Shown: one piece after another, positions 4,494 to 5,518 of the stretch
Numbering within the stretch: position 1 is the first letter of the stretch
Layout: every line of letters starts with the position of its first letter
Source: Actinomycetes bacterium
GTDB lineage: Bacteria > Actinomycetota > Acidimicrobiia > Acidimicrobiales > RAAP-2
NCBI GenBank assembly: GCA_021802025.1
Contig: JAKABC010000115.1
Span: 1-5,518, forward strand
Direction: 5' to 3'
Length of the DNA: 5,518 nucleotides
Program-made: the position numbers and the translations under genes
Notes under the pieces: generated by a model
What the model was told of the DNA's origin: nothing
The model's input: the letters and a program-made list of their open reading frames with translations, nothing else
Database searches by the model: none

Positions 4494-5297
4494 CTAGTCG
4501 GCTCCCGTCGGGTCGCCTGCGTGATCGACCCATTCCCCGGTCTCGGGGTGGAGTGCCGTCTGTCGGGTGACCACGCGCTGGGCCAGGGCGGTGAGCTCCG
4601 TCCCACTCGCGTACGCGCGGGCTCGCAGGGCCACCAGGGCGTCGCGCACCGATGTCGACCCCTGCACCGCCAGCATCCCGGCCGCCTGGTGCACCCGGAA
4701 GTCCAGTTCGGGCCCGCCGCGCAGCTCCTCGATCAGGGACTCGTCGGGGCTGCCGGCCTGCATGGCGAGTACGGCGCGAGCCACGACCGACGCCATCAGG
4801 CCCGCATCCACGCGCTGTTCAGCGCTGAGTTCACCGGGCGTCTCCCGACAGAGGGTGAGCGCACCCAAACGGACGGCCCCGATGCGCACGGGAAAGCCGA
4901 AGACGGCACGAACGCCGATCGCGAGAGCCTCGGGGACGTAGAGGGGCCAGCGCGTCGACGCGGTCGCGATTAGGTCCGCTTCGCCGATCACCTCACCCGT
5001 TCGCGCTACGTCGACGGCCGGGCCGTCACTGAGGGTCATCTCTAACTCCATCAGCTGGTGGGCGAATCGCCCACTGGTGCACAGACTCGTGACCCCGTGG
5101 CCATCGGTCGATAGGGCAACCCCGGCCCCGTCGACGTCCGTAAGTTCGGCGGCGACCGGACAAAACGCCAACCCACCGCCACCCGATCGGTCGTGGCGCT
5201 CCATCATCGTGTAGATGGTGACGAGCCGGTTGGTGGCCACTAGCGTCGCACCGAATTTGCGTGGTGGCGAGCGAGCGGGCACCGGTCGATGGTGCAC
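4494..5297 (-). CDS. GAF-ANTAR regulator, HQAAGM type, first gene of the pair
   Basis: Second cytoplasmic GAF-ANTAR protein, 267 residues. The helix TNRLVTIYTMMERH (22-35) precedes a GAF domain (about 40-180) with LTDVDGAGVAL, then LSDGPAVDVARTGEVI (89-104), RWPLYVPEALAIGVRAVFGFPVRIGAVRLGAL and a long C-terminal helix. Where its neighbour has PCVDC this protein has PAVDV, so the CxxC pair is absent. A compact ANTAR domain spans about 197-246 with VHQAAGMLAVQ (202-212), SVRDALVALRARAYASG and LTALAQRVV. This is the variant I associate with mycobacterial-type GAF-ANTAR proteins. The GTG at 5297 is well supported by AGGAGG 7 nt upstream (5310-5305). The 16-nt gap to the next gene indicates an operon. 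The 220 bp upstream hold a palindrome, a second hairpin and a strong terminator but no clear -35 element. The signal sensed and the RNA bound cannot be told from sequence. Confidence 0.93.
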   Translation of the reverse strand: MHHRPVPARSPPRKFGATLVATNRLVTIYTMMERHDRSGGGGLAFCPVAAELTDVDGAGVALSTDGHGVTSLCTSGRFAHQLMELEMTLSDGPAVDVARTGEVIGEADLIATASTRWPLYVPEALAIGVRAVFGFPVRIGAVRLGALTLCRETPGELSAEQRVDAGLMASVVARAVLAMQAGSPDESLIEELRGGPELDFRVHQAAGMLAVQGSTSVRDALVALRARAYASGTELTALAQRVVTRQTALHPETGEWVDHAGDPTGAD

Positions 5298-5318
5298 ACG
5301 GCTGCCTCCTCGTCACGG

Positions 5319-5349
5319 GTACGCTCAACGGGACCTGGATTCAGCGTGC
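5319..5349 (-). promoter_or_regulatory. second, weaker hairpin in the GAF-ANTAR operon leader
   Basis: GTACGCT (5319-5325) pairs with AGCGTGC (5343-5349), one G-U wobble included, around a 17-nt loop. It lies directly beside the palindrome at 5351-5370 and ends 8 nt from the Shine-Dalgarno sequence, so the leader RNA would carry two adjacent stem-loops. The long loop makes it marginal on its own. Confidence 0.25.
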
Positions 5350-5350
5350 C

Positions 5351-5370
5351 GACCCCTTTTGAAAGGGGTC
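5351..5370. promoter_or_regulatory. 20-bp near-perfect palindrome upstream of the GAF-ANTAR operon
   Basis: GACCCCTTT and AAAGGGGTC form 9 bp of perfect dyad symmetry around TG, in a locally A/T-rich core. It lies 54 bp upstream of the GTG. As DNA it looks like a site for a dimeric regulator. As RNA it forms a hairpin with 7 bp closing a 6-nt loop (UUCAAA on the operon strand). No U-tract follows, so it is not a terminator. Binding by the encoded ANTAR proteins is attractive, but the loop lacks the A1 and G4 bases of known ANTAR sites. Confidence 0.5.
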
Positions 5371-5378
5371 CTCACCGG

Positions 5379-5384
5379 AGCCTA
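5379..5384 (-). promoter_or_regulatory. candidate -10 element of the GAF-ANTAR operon
   Basis: TAGGCT on the minus strand is the same hexamer found before tRNA-Cys. Transcription would start near 5372, putting the palindrome at the very start of the mRNA or over the start site. No recognisable -35 precedes it (GCGGGA at the expected place). Confidence 0.25.
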
Positions 5385-5445
5385 GTGCTATCGAGGTGAC
5401 GTCCCGCGGGGGAGTCGTTCTATCTCTCCCTGAGAGGACTCGAAT

Positions 5446-5485
5446 CAACGAACCCCGGGGCAGCGCCCCGGGGTTCGTTGTTTGA
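5446..5485. terminator. strong intrinsic terminator, 16-bp perfect stem
   Basis: CAACGAACCCCGGGGC (5446-5461) and GCCCCGGGGTTCGTTG (5465-5480) pair without mismatch around AGC. The plus strand continues with TTTGAT, completing a T-rich stretch; the minus strand continues with a shorter T-poor stretch. No plus-strand gene ends nearby, so its likely job is to stop minus-strand transcription arriving from the right, possibly working in both directions, and to insulate the GAF-ANTAR leader. Confidence 0.85.
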
Positions 5486-5499
5486 TCTCGGATCAGGCG

Positions 5500-5518
5500 C
5501 TAATTGTGGTGGTTCAGC
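5500..5518 (-). CDS. possible last codons of a minus-strand gene entering from the right
   Basis: Reading leftward from the window edge, one frame gives Leu-Asn-His-His-Asn and then TAG (5500-5502), 20 nt before the strong terminator stem. A stop codon followed at that distance by a terminator is the usual geometry for a gene's 3' end. Five residues cannot identify a protein or prove that it exists. Confidence 0.2.

Noticed and set aside
5351..5370. The leader palindrome as a canonical ANTAR target hairpin
   Set aside because: Its 6-nt loop reads UUCAAA on the operon strand (UUUGAA on the other) and lacks A at position 1, so it fails the known loop signature. It is kept only as a palindrome.
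5478..5506. Possible plus-strand promoter TTGTTT, 17 bp, TAATTG after the terminator
   Set aside because: Both hexamers match the consensus poorly and the first overlaps the terminator, so it is not better than chance.

Overview
The window is GC-rich DNA in which the convincing genes use mostly G or C at third codon positions. Together with the gene content (two GAF-ANTAR regulators, a secreted L,D-transpeptidase with a peptidoglycan-binding module, a small DUF6458-like membrane protein, GTG starts and possible leaderless starts), this suggests a free-living actinobacterium. An Acidimicrobiia-like lineage is a guess from the overall flavour of the proteins. I see no phage genes, transposase, insertion sequence or CRISPR array.

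Left part (1-2344), ordinary chromosomal genes. The 3' half of a dinB-type DNA polymerase IV gene enters from the left edge. It meets a secreted YkuD-type L,D-transpeptidase head-on, and the two 3' ends overlap by 17 bp. Divergent from the transpeptidase is a 62-residue, almost wholly hydrophobic membrane protein. A tRNA-Cys(GCA) gene with encoded CCA follows it. A perfect 10-bp hairpin then separates the tRNA from a convergent gene for a two-helix DUF6458-like membrane protein.

Middle (2345-3682). The only convincing protein gene here is a 122-residue helical protein of unknown function on the minus strand. A 37-codon reading frame with a strong Shine-Dalgarno sequence overlaps its start and may couple its translation. 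Upstream lies about 760 bp with no convincing gene but several inverted repeats, including a perfect 15-bp stem inside a cluster of smaller hairpins. This is the least explained part of the window.

Right part (3683-5518). Two GAF-ANTAR genes lie 16 nt apart on the minus strand and look like a two-gene operon. GAF domains sense small ligands or redox state, and ANTAR domains bind RNA hairpins to control transcription termination. The two proteins differ: one carries a CxxC pair in its GAF domain and a QAKGM-type ANTAR, while the other lacks both cysteines and has an HQAAGM-type ANTAR. The operon leader holds a nearly perfect 20-bp palindrome and a second, weaker hairpin, and a 16-bp terminator stem insulates it from whatever lies to the right. 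The most attractive hypothesis is that the paired RNA-binding regulators act on structured RNA in their own leader or in the hairpin-rich region just downstream of their operon. This is inference, because none of the hairpins shows the canonical ANTAR hexaloop signature.
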